From a virus, in IMG/VR virus record IMGVR_UViG_3300047548_000106, positions 1-47,401 of that record: 47,401 nt of DNA. One strand, written 5' to 3'. Each line of letters starts with the position of its first letter. The first letter of the stretch is position 1. Below are positions 33,530-40,878 of the stretch, one piece after another. The position numbers and the translations under genes were made by a program. The notes beneath the pieces are model-generated. The model did not search any database and had not been told where the DNA came from. It saw nothing but the letters and a program-made list of their open reading frames with translations.

Positions 33530-34947
33530 TTACAAACGACGGTAAAGAAATTATTGCAAAGTATATGCTTGGTCAGGTTCCTGCCTTTGCCACTCACTTG
33601 GCTATTGGTTGTGGGGCTACCCCGCTGGATGCTAACGATTCAATTCCAACAACTGTGTATGCCAAGGAGCGTCTTGATTTTGAAATGACAAGAATCCCAA
33701 TTTCATCTAAGGGGTTCGTGGATAACTCAAAAGTCTTCACTATCACATACAAAGAACTTGTTTCTAATGTTGCTACCTTGACAACTGCAACCGATCATGA
33801 TATTATTCCTGGCGAAACTGTAATTGTTTCTGGAGTAGACTCAACATTTAATGGACAATTCAGGGTTGTTGCTACACCAACCGCAACAACGTTTACCTAT
33901 AATCTTGTAGCGGCAAACGTTACACCAGCCCAGGCAGCAGCAACGGGGGCAACAACAATAGTATCAAGAACAAAGATGTCTCTTACAGCAGAATTGCCAA
34001 CAGAAAATAGATATTCTATTACAGAAATAGGAATATGGTCTGCTGGCAACAATAGTCTTGCATCTCAATTTGATAGCAAAATAATATTTAATTTCTCTGA
34101 ATCATGGCAAGAGCACGGTACATCGATATCAGATCCAATTATTAATACTAGTATTGGATACAACAAATCGACAAGTACTACAACAACCGATATTCAGGAA
34201 ACAGCAAGCGTTTTCTACGCTAATACGAGCGATCAACTCTTTCAAACAAATCTAAGAAAAGATAGAAAAGAGGGACCAAGATATTTAAATAGATCGCTTT
34301 TGGTCAAAGGAAATCTCTCAACTATTAGTCCAGCAACTGGTGGATCGTGGGATTCGGCAGCAAAACTTAAGGGAGAGTGGGTAGCCTCTGGAACACACGT
34401 TCACCTAAACAATATAAACTTTAACATTGGTGGCAATAATGCATCAGACTTCCTAAAACTCGCATTCTCGCTGGTAGACAAAGAAGCCATTGCTATGGGT
34501 GATACAAATGATGTAAAAATCATTATGGAATTCTTTAAGAACGAAATCACTACAACTAGCAAGTATGCTAAGGCACAGATATATATTCCAGGAAATTATT
34601 TTACAAGCAACAGGTATCATGTAGCATCATGGCAGATATCTCAGGGTATAGATTACAGTAATGAGGCTGGATCTTATAGTCTTCCGTATATTAGTTTTAC
34701 CACATCTCCAGACTTTTCGGCATCCGAAATTAGAATCTGTAGAATCTTTGTTGACATTACAGAAGATGGAGAGCCAGACGGTAGTCATTACATAGCCTTT
34801 GATGGATTTAGAGTTGATAATACTACAGAAAATCCAATCTACAAAATGTCTGGATACTCTATAGTAAAATATGATGGCTACCCAATATTAAAGTTAGCCA
34901 ATACAAATAACTACATTGACTTTAGATTTAATATCGGAGTTTCATAA
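33526..34947 (+). CDS. minor tail / receptor-binding region protein
   Basis: The 473-residue protein begins MITNDGKEIIAKYMLGQVPA, similar to N-terminal anchors of phage tip proteins, followed by THLAIGCGATPL. Residues 81-140 hold the small beta domain seen in the hub protein (HDIIPGETVIVSGV, TFNGQFRVV). A segment ENRYSITEIGIWSAGN follows, then a C-terminal part with a jelly-roll look (NINFNIGGNNASDFLKLAFS; DGSHYIAFDGFRVDN), which could bind sugars. ATGA overlaps the previous stop, and TAATG joins the next gene. The exact role is uncertain. Confidence 0.65.
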   Translation: MITNDGKEIIAKYMLGQVPAFATHLAIGCGATPLDANDSIPTTVYAKERLDFEMTRIPISSKGFVDNSKVFTITYKELVSNVATLTTATDHDIIPGETVIVSGVDSTFNGQFRVVATPTATTFTYNLVAANVTPAQAAATGATTIVSRTKMSLTAELPTENRYSITEIGIWSAGNNSLASQFDSKIIFNFSESWQEHGTSISDPIINTSIGYNKSTSTTTTDIQETASVFYANTSDQLFQTNLRKDRKEGPRYLNRSLLVKGNLSTISPATGGSWDSAAKLKGEWVASGTHVHLNNINFNIGGNNASDFLKLAFSLVDKEAIAMGDTNDVKIIMEFFKNEITTTSKYAKAQIYIPGNYFTSNRYHVASWQISQGIDYSNEAGSYSLPYISFTTSPDFSASEIRICRIFVDITEDGEPDGSHYIAFDGFRVDNTTENPIYKMSGYSIVKYDGYPILKLANTNNYIDFRFNIGVS

Positions 34948-35744
34948 TGGCAAAAAAACTTACTGTGCCAAAACAAACTTTTGTGGATATGGATATTTAT
35001 GATCCACATTATCAGATTCGATACCGCATTGTTTCAGAAGATAGAAACAGATTGTCTGAATGGAGTCCAATCTATTCTATAGATCCAGAAGTAGTTTTTA
35101 TACCAGGAAACATCAACACCGCTGGACAAATGGTAATACAAAAAAATACTGGATATGTGAGCATTTCCTGGGATTCAGTAAATATATATAAAGATAATGA
35201 CAAGGTTCTTTCAGATGTTGCGGTGCTGCCATATTACGATGTATGGATTCGCTGGGCACAAAATTCTGGACTAAATCCAAGTAACTGGATTTATCAACAA
35301 AGGATTAGTTCTACTTCATTTAACATCAACGTACCAGCATCATACATTGATGAGAATGGCATAACCAGAACAACGCCAAAGTATTTGTATGTAGAAATCT
35401 ATAGGCCAGGAAGACCAATCATTCGATATGAGAAAACAGAAACATTTACACAAAACGCTTCTACCATAGACACCACAAACGATTATATCTATTTTGCCAG
35501 CGGAAATCAATATAGCACAGGGGCAGCAGTTGTTTATACCTCTGCTACACCAATTACTGGACTTACCAGCACAACAACATACTATATTCGTGTCATTAAC
35601 TATTATCAGGTTTCCCTGCATCCCACAAAAAGTGATGCTCAAAATAATCTAAACAAGATGAATCTCTCTGGTTCGCCTTCTGGCACGGGAACATTTACAG
35701 GATACCCATTCCGTATGTACTCTGGACTCATTACCACTCTCTAG
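34947..35744 (+). CDS. minor tail protein with fibronectin III-like region
   Basis: The 265-residue protein has an N-terminal half that reads like a fibronectin type III domain (YQIRYRIVSEDRNRLSEWSP, GYVSISWDSVNIY, YYDVWIRWAQNSG). The C-terminal part (about 175-255) has a repeat-type module (ITGLTSTTTYYIRVINYYQV, then SLHPTKSDAQNN) common in phage tail and capsid surface proteins. No catalytic residues are seen. It is coupled to the previous gene by TAATG. Weak surface binding is a reasonable inference for such domains. Confidence 0.68.
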   Translation: MAKKLTVPKQTFVDMDIYDPHYQIRYRIVSEDRNRLSEWSPIYSIDPEVVFIPGNINTAGQMVIQKNTGYVSISWDSVNIYKDNDKVLSDVAVLPYYDVWIRWAQNSGLNPSNWIYQQRISSTSFNINVPASYIDENGITRTTPKYLYVEIYRPGRPIIRYEKTETFTQNASTIDTTNDYIYFASGNQYSTGAAVVYTSATPITGLTSTTTYYIRVINYYQVSLHPTKSDAQNNLNKMNLSGSPSGTGTFTGYPFRMYSGLITTL

Positions 35745-35746
35745 TG

Positions 35747-35752
35747 TATAAT
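35747..35752 (+). promoter_or_regulatory. -10 element (GTGTATAAT) for the last tail gene
   Basis: TATAAT is followed by 6 bases and the ATG at 35759, so the mRNA would begin at the start codon. No Shine-Dalgarno is present. Confidence 0.55.
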
Positions 35753-35758
35753 TGACAT

Positions 35759-36202
35759 ATGGCAAAAATTCCTTATCCAGATCGTGGTCAGCCTCTGGAC
35801 GTTACATATATTTACCAAATGGCTAGTGCAATTAACGATATTTCCAATGAAATATCTTCTGCTACCTATAACTATACTTCTGTGCAAAACCCACAGACAA
35901 CAGAGTTTAACACGATTCAGACAAGAGCGGCCAAGATTGTTGCTGGATACTACACTGTAACAACTGGGGAAGACGTTACTGGTGGTCAAACTAAGTCATT
36001 CTCTATGGAGTATTCTGGATTCAAGTATCCTCCAATTGTTACTGCTACTGCGGTAAACAAGGGTACATCTGAGATCGGAGATGACGTTATTGTTATTATT
36101 CGATCTGTTACAACATCAAGAGTCGATGGTATTGTGAAGTTCAACAAAACTGGTCAGGCAACGACAACTGTCAACATCATGGCAGTTGGCATCCCAACCT
36201 GA
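35759..36202 (+). CDS. short tail structural protein
   Basis: The 147-residue protein has a helical N-terminal region (DVTYIYQMASAINDISNEIS) typical of trimerising fibre anchors and a C-terminal beta domain (FSMEYSGFKYPPIVTATAVN, then DGIVKFNKTGQ). Small proteins of this kind cap or decorate the tip of tailed phages of aquatic bacteria; the role here is inferred. It is the last structural gene before the regulatory and replication part, has its own leaderless-type promoter, and its TGA stop forms part of the next promoter. Confidence 0.62.
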   Translation: MAKIPYPDRGQPLDVTYIYQMASAINDISNEISSATYNYTSVQNPQTTEFNTIQTRAAKIVAGYYTVTTGEDVTGGQTKSFSMEYSGFKYPPIVTATAVNKGTSEIGDDVIVIIRSVTTSRVDGIVKFNKTGQATTTVNIMAVGIPT

Positions 36203-36208
36203 TATAAT
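36203..36208 (+). promoter_or_regulatory. extended -10 element (TGATATAAT) before the zinc-ribbon gene
   Basis: TATAAT is preceded by TGA, the stop codon of the upstream gene, and followed by 9 bases and the ATG at 36218. The transcript would start about 3 bases before the ATG. No Shine-Dalgarno is seen. Confidence 0.55.
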
Positions 36209-36217
36209 TACCGCATC

Positions 36218-36409
36218 ATGTTAAGATGCAAAAAATGTAACGGACGAATGTTTATTGATAGAGCATTCTCAGAATACAATCATATAGAGATATTCTGTAT
36301 TCGTTGTGGGAATAGAAAGTTCTATCATAACTTTGACAAGTCAAATGGAGAAGCGGCATGGTTGTGGCAAATGGAAAAAATGAGAATGAAAGCCTCAATC
36401 TCCCAGTGA
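36218..36409 (+). CDS. small zinc-ribbon protein
   Basis: The 63-residue protein has CKKC (residues 4-7) and CIRC (about 27-30), a four-cysteine zinc ribbon, then a basic and aromatic helix (EAAWLWQMEKMRMKAS). Such small zinc ribbons in phages may act on transcription or bind nucleic acid, but the target is unknown. The next ORF overlaps its end by 52 bases in another frame. The start lies 9 bases after a -10 element and lacks a ribosome binding site. Confidence 0.7.
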   Translation: MLRCKKCNGRMFIDRAFSEYNHIEIFCIRCGNRKFYHNFDKSNGEAAWLWQMEKMRMKASISQ

Positions 36410-36900
36410 TTTCCCGCCCCCGCCGCAAGACATGGTTCCTTGACGGAGATCTTGTAAGAATTACTCATGTAAGCAGAGCACAGGGTCTTGTAACTTTATT
36501 TAATTGTACAAAGGATTGCAATATGTCAATCTCTATGGTAGAATTTAAGCGGAAGCGTAGGCGTGCCTACATGGTTTCGGAGGCTGCTAAACTTCTAAAT
36601 TACCATAGGAAGAGTATACCGAGATTAGTAAAAAGAGGTTTTCTCCCTCCACCCGTAGGCGAACTCCCTGGTGGAGAAGTCGCGTTTCATCACCTAAGTT
36701 ATTACAGCGAGGACCATATATGGGAGGCCAGAAATTTAATGGCCCAGATACATATGGGCAGGGAACGCAAAGACGGCCTGGTGACAAACAACAAGACCCC
36801 AACTGAACAAGAACTTAGACACGCAATGGGTGACGGTCTAATTTATTATGTAAAAAATGATGAGGGTAAGTTTATCCCCGTTTTCAGCGAGACACTCTAG
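36358..36900 (+). CDS. helix-turn-helix (MerR/excisionase-like) DNA-binding protein
   Basis: The 180-residue protein has an N-terminal beta segment (KTWFLDGDLVRITHVSRAQG, residues 24-43), a basic stretch KRKRRRA and then a winged-helix recognition pattern YMVSEAAKLLNYHRKSIPRL followed by VKRGFLPPP (about residues 71-99). This is the MerR/excisionase-type arrangement in which an early helix-turn-helix reads DNA. Placed between structural and replication genes, it is a candidate transcription regulator. The first ATG (36358) overlaps the zinc-ribbon gene by 52 bases; starting later would lose the N-terminal domain. Confidence 0.7.
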   Translation: MVVANGKNENESLNLPVISRPRRKTWFLDGDLVRITHVSRAQGLVTLFNCTKDCNMSISMVEFKRKRRRAYMVSEAAKLLNYHRKSIPRLVKRGFLPPPVGELPGGEVAFHHLSYYSEDHIWEARNLMAQIHMGRERKDGLVTNNKTPTEQELRHAMGDGLIYYVKNDEGKFIPVFSETL

Positions 36901-36918
36901 TTAAGGTTTCTTGTGTGA

Positions 36919-36924
36919 TATAAT
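36919..36924 (+). promoter_or_regulatory. extended -10 element (TGATATAAT) before the HNH endonuclease gene
   Basis: TATAAT preceded by TGA lies 5 bases before the ATG at 36930, giving a leaderless transcript. Confidence 0.55.
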
Positions 36925-36929
36925 AAGAC

Positions 36930-37448
36930 ATGAAAGAAATATGGAAGCCCATTCCAGGGGCTAGTAAATATGAAGTTTCTAATACTGGAGAAATTAGAAG
37001 TTGGAACACTCAACGAGGAACTTTAGCAAAAGAGCCAAGGCTCATGAAAAAAAAGTTAAATAAAAAAGTTGGGTATTATAATGTTGGGATTACCTATGAT
37101 GATGGAACACAAAAAACACGATACCTGCATCGCCTTATTGCTCAAGCATTTTTAGGTGATGAAGACGATAGGCTTGTTAGACATTTAGATGACAACAGAC
37201 TTAATAATAATTTAGAAAATCTTGCATGGGGAACACAAAAAGCAAATATGGCAGATGCTATTGTAAATGGTAAATTGCCAACGGGCATCAATTGCTCAAA
37301 ATCTGTGTTGTCAGAAAGAGACATTCTGTTGATTGGAAGAATGAGACAAGAGGGCTTGACACATGAGACAATTGCGCGTATCATTGGCGTCAATAGGAGC
37401 GTTATCACTGCGCTGCTTAGTGGAAAAACATATAGATACAACTATTAG
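36930..37448 (+). CDS. HNH homing endonuclease with NUMOD4 domain
   Basis: The 172-residue protein starts with a NUMOD4 motif (WKPIPGASKYEVSNTGEIRS, residues 5-24), followed by an HNH nuclease core: YLHRLIAQAFL with His67, then VRHLDDNRLNNNLENLAWGT with His85. A C-terminal helix-turn-helix (GLTHETIARIIGVNRSVITA, about 142-161) probably adds sequence recognition. Free-standing homing endonucleases of this type cut related phage genomes lacking the gene. It lies between the regulator and a small replication gene, is more AT-rich than its neighbours, and has its own -10 element, consistent with a mobile insertion. Confidence 0.9.
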   Translation: MKEIWKPIPGASKYEVSNTGEIRSWNTQRGTLAKEPRLMKKKLNKKVGYYNVGITYDDGTQKTRYLHRLIAQAFLGDEDDRLVRHLDDNRLNNNLENLAWGTQKANMADAIVNGKLPTGINCSKSVLSERDILLIGRMRQEGLTHETIARIIGVNRSVITALLSGKTYRYNY

Positions 37449-37456
37449 GAGTTTTA

Positions 37457-37654
37457 ATGGAACCTACCAAAGTTCAGTGGGCACTCGGATACACAGTTAA
37501 TGTTGGCAATTTCCAGTCGCTGCGACTTGACTGTCAGGTCACAGATTATGTACGAGAAGACGAGTCCACCAGAGAGGCGTCTGATCGTATCTATGCATTT
37601 GTTGAGCAGCAACTTGTGGATAAGTTGAAGGAAGCGCGAGAGGAACTGGGCTAA
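37457..37654 (+). CDS. small conserved phage protein, hypothetical
   Basis: The 65-residue protein begins with EPTKVQWALGYTVNVGNFQS, continues LRLDCQVTDYVR and ends in a charged helix (YAFVEQQLVDKLKEAREEL). Proteins of this shape (strand pair then helix) occur near replication genes in many phages, with no known function that I can name. TAGGAG 7 bases upstream supports ATG 37457. It overlaps the next gene by one base (TAATG). Confidence 0.7.
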   Translation: MEPTKVQWALGYTVNVGNFQSLRLDCQVTDYVREDESTREASDRIYAFVEQQLVDKLKEAREELG

Positions 37655-37905
37655 TGGATGAGGTCTGGAAGGCATTTGAAGATACTGACCGTAAAATCTC
37701 AATCGCATATATTGCAAGCAATCAGAAAACCCTTATGCTATGCTCCTATGGCCGTGATGAGGCTCAGGCACTGATCCGCATGAGCGAACTTATTGCTGAG
37801 ATTGAGCATGATGGTGTTGCTGCTATGAGTGGAGATTATATGGAAGATGGAACCTTTACCATGACTGTTGTTCTCAACAACGGAGTAATTGATGGCAGAC
37901 CGTAA
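37654..37905 (+). CDS. hypothetical small protein in replication operon
   Basis: The 83-residue protein (EVWKAFEDTDRKISIAYIAS) has alternating strands and a helix (RDEAQALIRMSELIAEIEHD). No known motif. It is coupled to the gene before by TAATG and overlaps the next start at 37892, so it belongs to the helicase unit. Confidence 0.65.
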   Translation: MDEVWKAFEDTDRKISIAYIASNQKTLMLCSYGRDEAQALIRMSELIAEIEHDGVAAMSGDYMEDGTFTMTVVLNNGVIDGRP

Positions 37906-38197
37906 GAACCGCTTTGCTCTTATTTCAAAGTTTGAGCAAATGTGCAAACTCAATGGATATCAGCGTCCCACACTTAATCGATACAAGGAGCAATGGGCGG
38001 CAGATGATCTACTTGAGTCTTGGGATGATCCACAGGTTTACTCTGCAATGGAATACTATTTCAAGGTGAACAATTCTCCTTCATGGAAGGGGTTTTGCAA
38101 TAATGTGGATCGCCTGCTACAATCCATGCAGGCTCAGGAAGAAGATGTAAGATTTAGGGCAGAGATGAGAGAGAAGGCGAAAGAATGGCTAACCTAG
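37892..38197 (+). CDS. hypothetical protein, possible helicase loader
   Basis: The 101-residue protein (MADRKNRFALISKFEQMCKL) is helical and charged, with KDxxSW-like text NNSPSWKGFCNNVDRLLQSM near the middle. It ends inside the helicase gene (13-base overlap). Small helical proteins just before a phage DnaB-type helicase are often loaders, so that role is plausible by position only. ATG 37892 is preferred over the TTG at 37889. No catalytic motif is seen. Confidence 0.65.
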   Translation: MADRKNRFALISKFEQMCKLNGYQRPTLNRYKEQWAADDLLESWDDPQVYSAMEYYFKVNNSPSWKGFCNNVDRLLQSMQAQEEDVRFRAEMREKAKEWLT

Positions 38198-39399
38198 AAG
38201 CAAAGACAATATCGGCGGTACTCAATGATAAGCAGGTACACGTTTTGCTACAGGCAAACGTAGACACCCTATTGCGTACCCATAATGATATCTGGCTGTT
38301 CATTCGCAACTACTATGAACAGAATCAGATCGCCCCATCTGCCAAGATTGTCAAGGAGAAGTTTCCAGACTTTGATTACGCTCAGGATACTGGTGCCACC
38401 AAGCACCATCTTGATGAGTTGCGTCAGGAGTACCTGAACGATAATGTGAAGATCATGCTTCGTACTGCTGCCAACGAGGTGCAGGACGGCAATTCTCTTT
38501 CTGCGGTAGACTTTCTTTTATCAGAGACTGCAAGACTCAAGCAGGTAACATCTCCAGTACGAGATCTTGATGTGTCAGACGTAGATTCTGCTATTGCATA
38601 CTTTGAGAATGTAAAGAAGCAACAGGAGGCTGGAACATACGGCATCTATACGGGAATCAAGGGGTTTGATTCTTTTATGCCATCTGGAATTATGCCAGGT
38701 AACTTTGGCATTCTTCTGGCTTATCCTGCCATTGGTAAGTCTTGGATGGCATTATACTTTGCCGTAGCAGCATGGAAGAAGGGTAAGACGCCCCTTATAG
38801 TTTCTTTAGAAATGACTGAAACTGAGGTTCGTAATAGAATTTTTACAATTCTAGGAGAGGGCTTGTGGTCACACAGAAAACTAAGTCTTGGTCAAGTGGA
38901 AACAGACATGATGCGTAGTTGGATGAGCAAGACCTTTGAAGGAAAACCACCAATTCATATTATATCTAGTGAAGGTCTTGGGGAAGTCAGCCCATCGGTG
39001 ATTCGTGGAAAAATCGACCAATATAGGCCATCAATTGTCTTTCTTGACTATTTGAATTTGATGACAAGTAATCAGCGCACAGATAATGAAGTTGTAAAGA
39101 TGAAGAATCTCAGTCGTGAACTCAAGTTGCTTGCTATCTCAGAGGAAATTCCGATTGTTGCTATTTCGTCTGCAACACCAGACGATGTAACCGATATGCA
39201 TAGTGTTCCAACACTTGGTCAGACTTCATGGTCGCGCCAGATCGCCTATGATGCTGACTTTTTGCTAGCACTTGGACGAGCAGCAAACAGTGATGTTGTA
39301 GAGTGTGTGTTTCGCAAATCACGAAATGGGCCGCTTGGAGATTTCTTAGTTCAAGTTGATTTTGATCGCGGTTTATTTATCGATAAGGCATTTGATTAA
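38185..39399 (+). CDS. DnaB-like replicative helicase
   Basis: The 404-residue protein has a helical N-terminal domain (about 1-130) and a RecA-fold ATPase core. The P-loop reads AYPAIGKS (residues 179-186), with Ala in place of the usual first Gly but Gly184-Lys185-Ser186 intact. Walker B is IVFLDY with Asp288. IVSLEMTETEVRNRI and VAISSATPDD, plus TSWSRQIAYDADFLLALGR, fit the DnaB/SF4 motifs. It would unwind DNA at the phage replication fork, with the primase encoded downstream. The start overlaps the preceding gene by 13 bases. Confidence 0.9.
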   Translation: MANLEAKTISAVLNDKQVHVLLQANVDTLLRTHNDIWLFIRNYYEQNQIAPSAKIVKEKFPDFDYAQDTGATKHHLDELRQEYLNDNVKIMLRTAANEVQDGNSLSAVDFLLSETARLKQVTSPVRDLDVSDVDSAIAYFENVKKQQEAGTYGIYTGIKGFDSFMPSGIMPGNFGILLAYPAIGKSWMALYFAVAAWKKGKTPLIVSLEMTETEVRNRIFTILGEGLWSHRKLSLGQVETDMMRSWMSKTFEGKPPIHIISSEGLGEVSPSVIRGKIDQYRPSIVFLDYLNLMTSNQRTDNEVVKMKNLSRELKLLAISEEIPIVAISSATPDDVTDMHSVPTLGQTSWSRQIAYDADFLLALGRAANSDVVECVFRKSRNGPLGDFLVQVDFDRGLFIDKAFD

Positions 39400-39420
39400 C
39401 AATATTCTATTGAATTGTGA

Positions 39421-39426
39421 TACAAT
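39421..39426 (+). promoter_or_regulatory. extended -10 element (TGATACAAT) before the endonuclease VII-like gene
   Basis: TACAAT preceded by TGA lies 6 bases before the ATG at 39433, so the mRNA would be leaderless. Confidence 0.55.
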
Positions 39427-39432
39427 TGATCT

Positions 39433-39924
39433 ATGAAAGTTTGTGGAAGATGCAAAGAAGAAAAGCCATTCACAGAATTTGGTAAAAAGGGAAATGGATA
39501 TCAGTCATATTGCATTCCATGTAGGAGAATAAAGCAAAAAGAATGGGTTGAAGCAAATCCAGAGCGAATGCAACGTAGAAGAGATCGTGCAAAGCAATGG
39601 GCAAAAGATAATCCAGAAAAAAAAAGAAAGCACGGTCTTGATTGGAAAAAAAGAAATATAGAATCTATTAGAGAAAAGGGCTTTGCTTATCATATTGAAA
39701 AAACATATGGACTATCTGTTCAGCAATATGAAGATATTTTAGAAAATCAGCATGGCGTATGTGCAATATGTAAACAAAACAAAAAATTATGGATAGATCA
39801 TGATCATTCTACTGGGAATGTTCGTGGCCTACTCTGTCCTAGTTGCAACACCATGATTGGTTATTTGGAAACATATGCTTCATTGCTTGAACGTGCAACA
39901 CAATACATTAAGGACTATGAATGA
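39433..39924 (+). CDS. endonuclease VII-family HNH nuclease
   Basis: The 163-residue protein has an N-terminal four-Cys zinc site (C4, C7, C27, C30), a long basic helical linker (EANPERMQRRRDRAKQW), and a C-terminal endonuclease VII-like core: YGLSVQQYEDIL, CAIC (110-113), IDHDHSTGNVRGLLC with Asp122-His123-Asp124-His125, and CPSCN (135-139). T4 gp49-type enzymes resolve branched DNA; related proteins also act as homing nucleases. It lies between the helicase and the oxygenase and has its own -10 element. Codons are AT-rich. The next gene starts in its stop (ATGA). Confidence 0.88.
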   Translation: MKVCGRCKEEKPFTEFGKKGNGYQSYCIPCRRIKQKEWVEANPERMQRRRDRAKQWAKDNPEKKRKHGLDWKKRNIESIREKGFAYHIEKTYGLSVQQYEDILENQHGVCAICKQNKKLWIDHDHSTGNVRGLLCPSCNTMIGYLETYASLLERATQYIKDYE

Positions 39925-40550
39925 TCATTGACAGATTCCCAGAGCCATTTGAGGCTATATACATTGAAGATACATTCTCTTCAGATCAGTTGACATTAAT
40001 CTGGAAAGAGTTGGATTTTATCACCAATAGAAATGCTATGAAGCATTGGGAGAATAGCAAGGAGAAACTTGGTGAGGAATTGCAGACAGAAAAAATGAAC
40101 AACGTCTTTTATCCATTTGAAAAGTACAGAGATCCAATGTCTATTTCTCCAATTACAGTCTTTTCTCAGGCACAACTTTTCAACGATAATATGTTTGAGT
40201 TCTATGAGTCAATCAACCCGTGTCATGGGCTGTATCGTCATCAGAACTTCTATACCACATTTATTAGTTACTATCAGGATTCAGATAAGTATGATTATCA
40301 TCGGGACAACTCCTGCTATACCTGCCTGACTTATCTATACAAAGAGCCAAAAAGTTTTGAGGGTGGCGAGATTACGCTAAAGGTTAGCGGGGTAGAAGAA
40401 ACAAAAGAGATTAAAAATAATATGTCGATAATCTTCCCTGGGGTATATCAGCACCGTGTGTCGCCTATCACAATGTCAGAGGAATTTGGCAAATACTCCA
40501 CCTATGGAAGATATTGCATATCACAGTTTACATATTTAAATCGTGTATAA
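39921..40550 (+). CDS. 2-oxoglutarate/Fe(II)-dependent oxygenase
   Basis: The 209-residue protein carries the facial triad of the family: His127-x-Asp129 in YDYHRDNS, and His178 in IIFPGVYQHRVSPI. Arg197 in GRYCISQF is likely to bind 2-oxoglutarate. FEGGEITLKV is the typical strand between them. Such enzymes hydroxylate proteins, nucleic acids or small molecules; the substrate here is unknown. Phages often carry them, for example for DNA or protein modification. It is translationally coupled (ATGA) to the endonuclease. The stop codon TAA lies inside the -10 element of the next gene. Confidence 0.88.
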   Translation: MIIDRFPEPFEAIYIEDTFSSDQLTLIWKELDFITNRNAMKHWENSKEKLGEELQTEKMNNVFYPFEKYRDPMSISPITVFSQAQLFNDNMFEFYESINPCHGLYRHQNFYTTFISYYQDSDKYDYHRDNSCYTCLTYLYKEPKSFEGGEITLKVSGVEETKEIKNNMSIIFPGVYQHRVSPITMSEEFGKYSTYGRYCISQFTYLNRV

Positions 40551-40551
40551 T
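40546..40551 (+). promoter_or_regulatory. -10 element (GTGTATAAT) before the pre-primase gene
   Basis: TATAAT overlaps the oxygenase stop codon and is followed by 6 bases and the ATG at 40558. The transcript would be leaderless. Confidence 0.55.
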
Positions 40552-40557
40552 TTCTTT

Positions 40558-40878
40558 ATGCAAGCGTTTCTTCATAAAAGAATAAAAAGATTTGAGTTAA
40601 CTGGTCAGATAACCGATGATTTTTATATTCCAAGAATGAAGAACGAATACATCAGACTGCTTGCTGAATCAATGAGGGATACTGGATACGTTCAGAGACT
40701 TGACATTGATCCAGACTGGTCGCTATCATATAATGGAAACTATTACGAATTTATACTAAGTGTGTACGGATCATATATAGGAAAGAAGAATGCTTTATGT
40801 ATCGAAGGACTAGACAAGAACAGGCCCATCTATACTCAGCCGAACAAATCAGGCGAGTTGTCACAGGCTCAGGGATAA
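40558..40878 (+). CDS. hypothetical protein upstream of and overlapping the primase gene
   Basis: The 106-residue protein (MQAFLHKRIKRFELTGQITD) has no recognised motif. A middle part is strand-like (DWSLSYNGNYYEFILSVYGS). The last 27 codons overlap the primase frame by 82 bases, a long overlap that may couple their translation. The longer reading from GTG 40543 is rejected because the -10 element lies inside it. Confidence 0.6.
   Translation: MQAFLHKRIKRFELTGQITDDFYIPRMKNEYIRLLAESMRDTGYVQRLDIDPDWSLSYNGNYYEFILSVYGSYIGKKNALCIEGLDKNRPIYTQPNKSGELSQAQG

Noticed and set aside
35753-35758. TTGACA-like text as a -35 element just before the ATG at 35759
   Set aside because: No -10 hexamer lies at a suitable distance downstream; the bases fill the gap between the TATAAT and the ATG.
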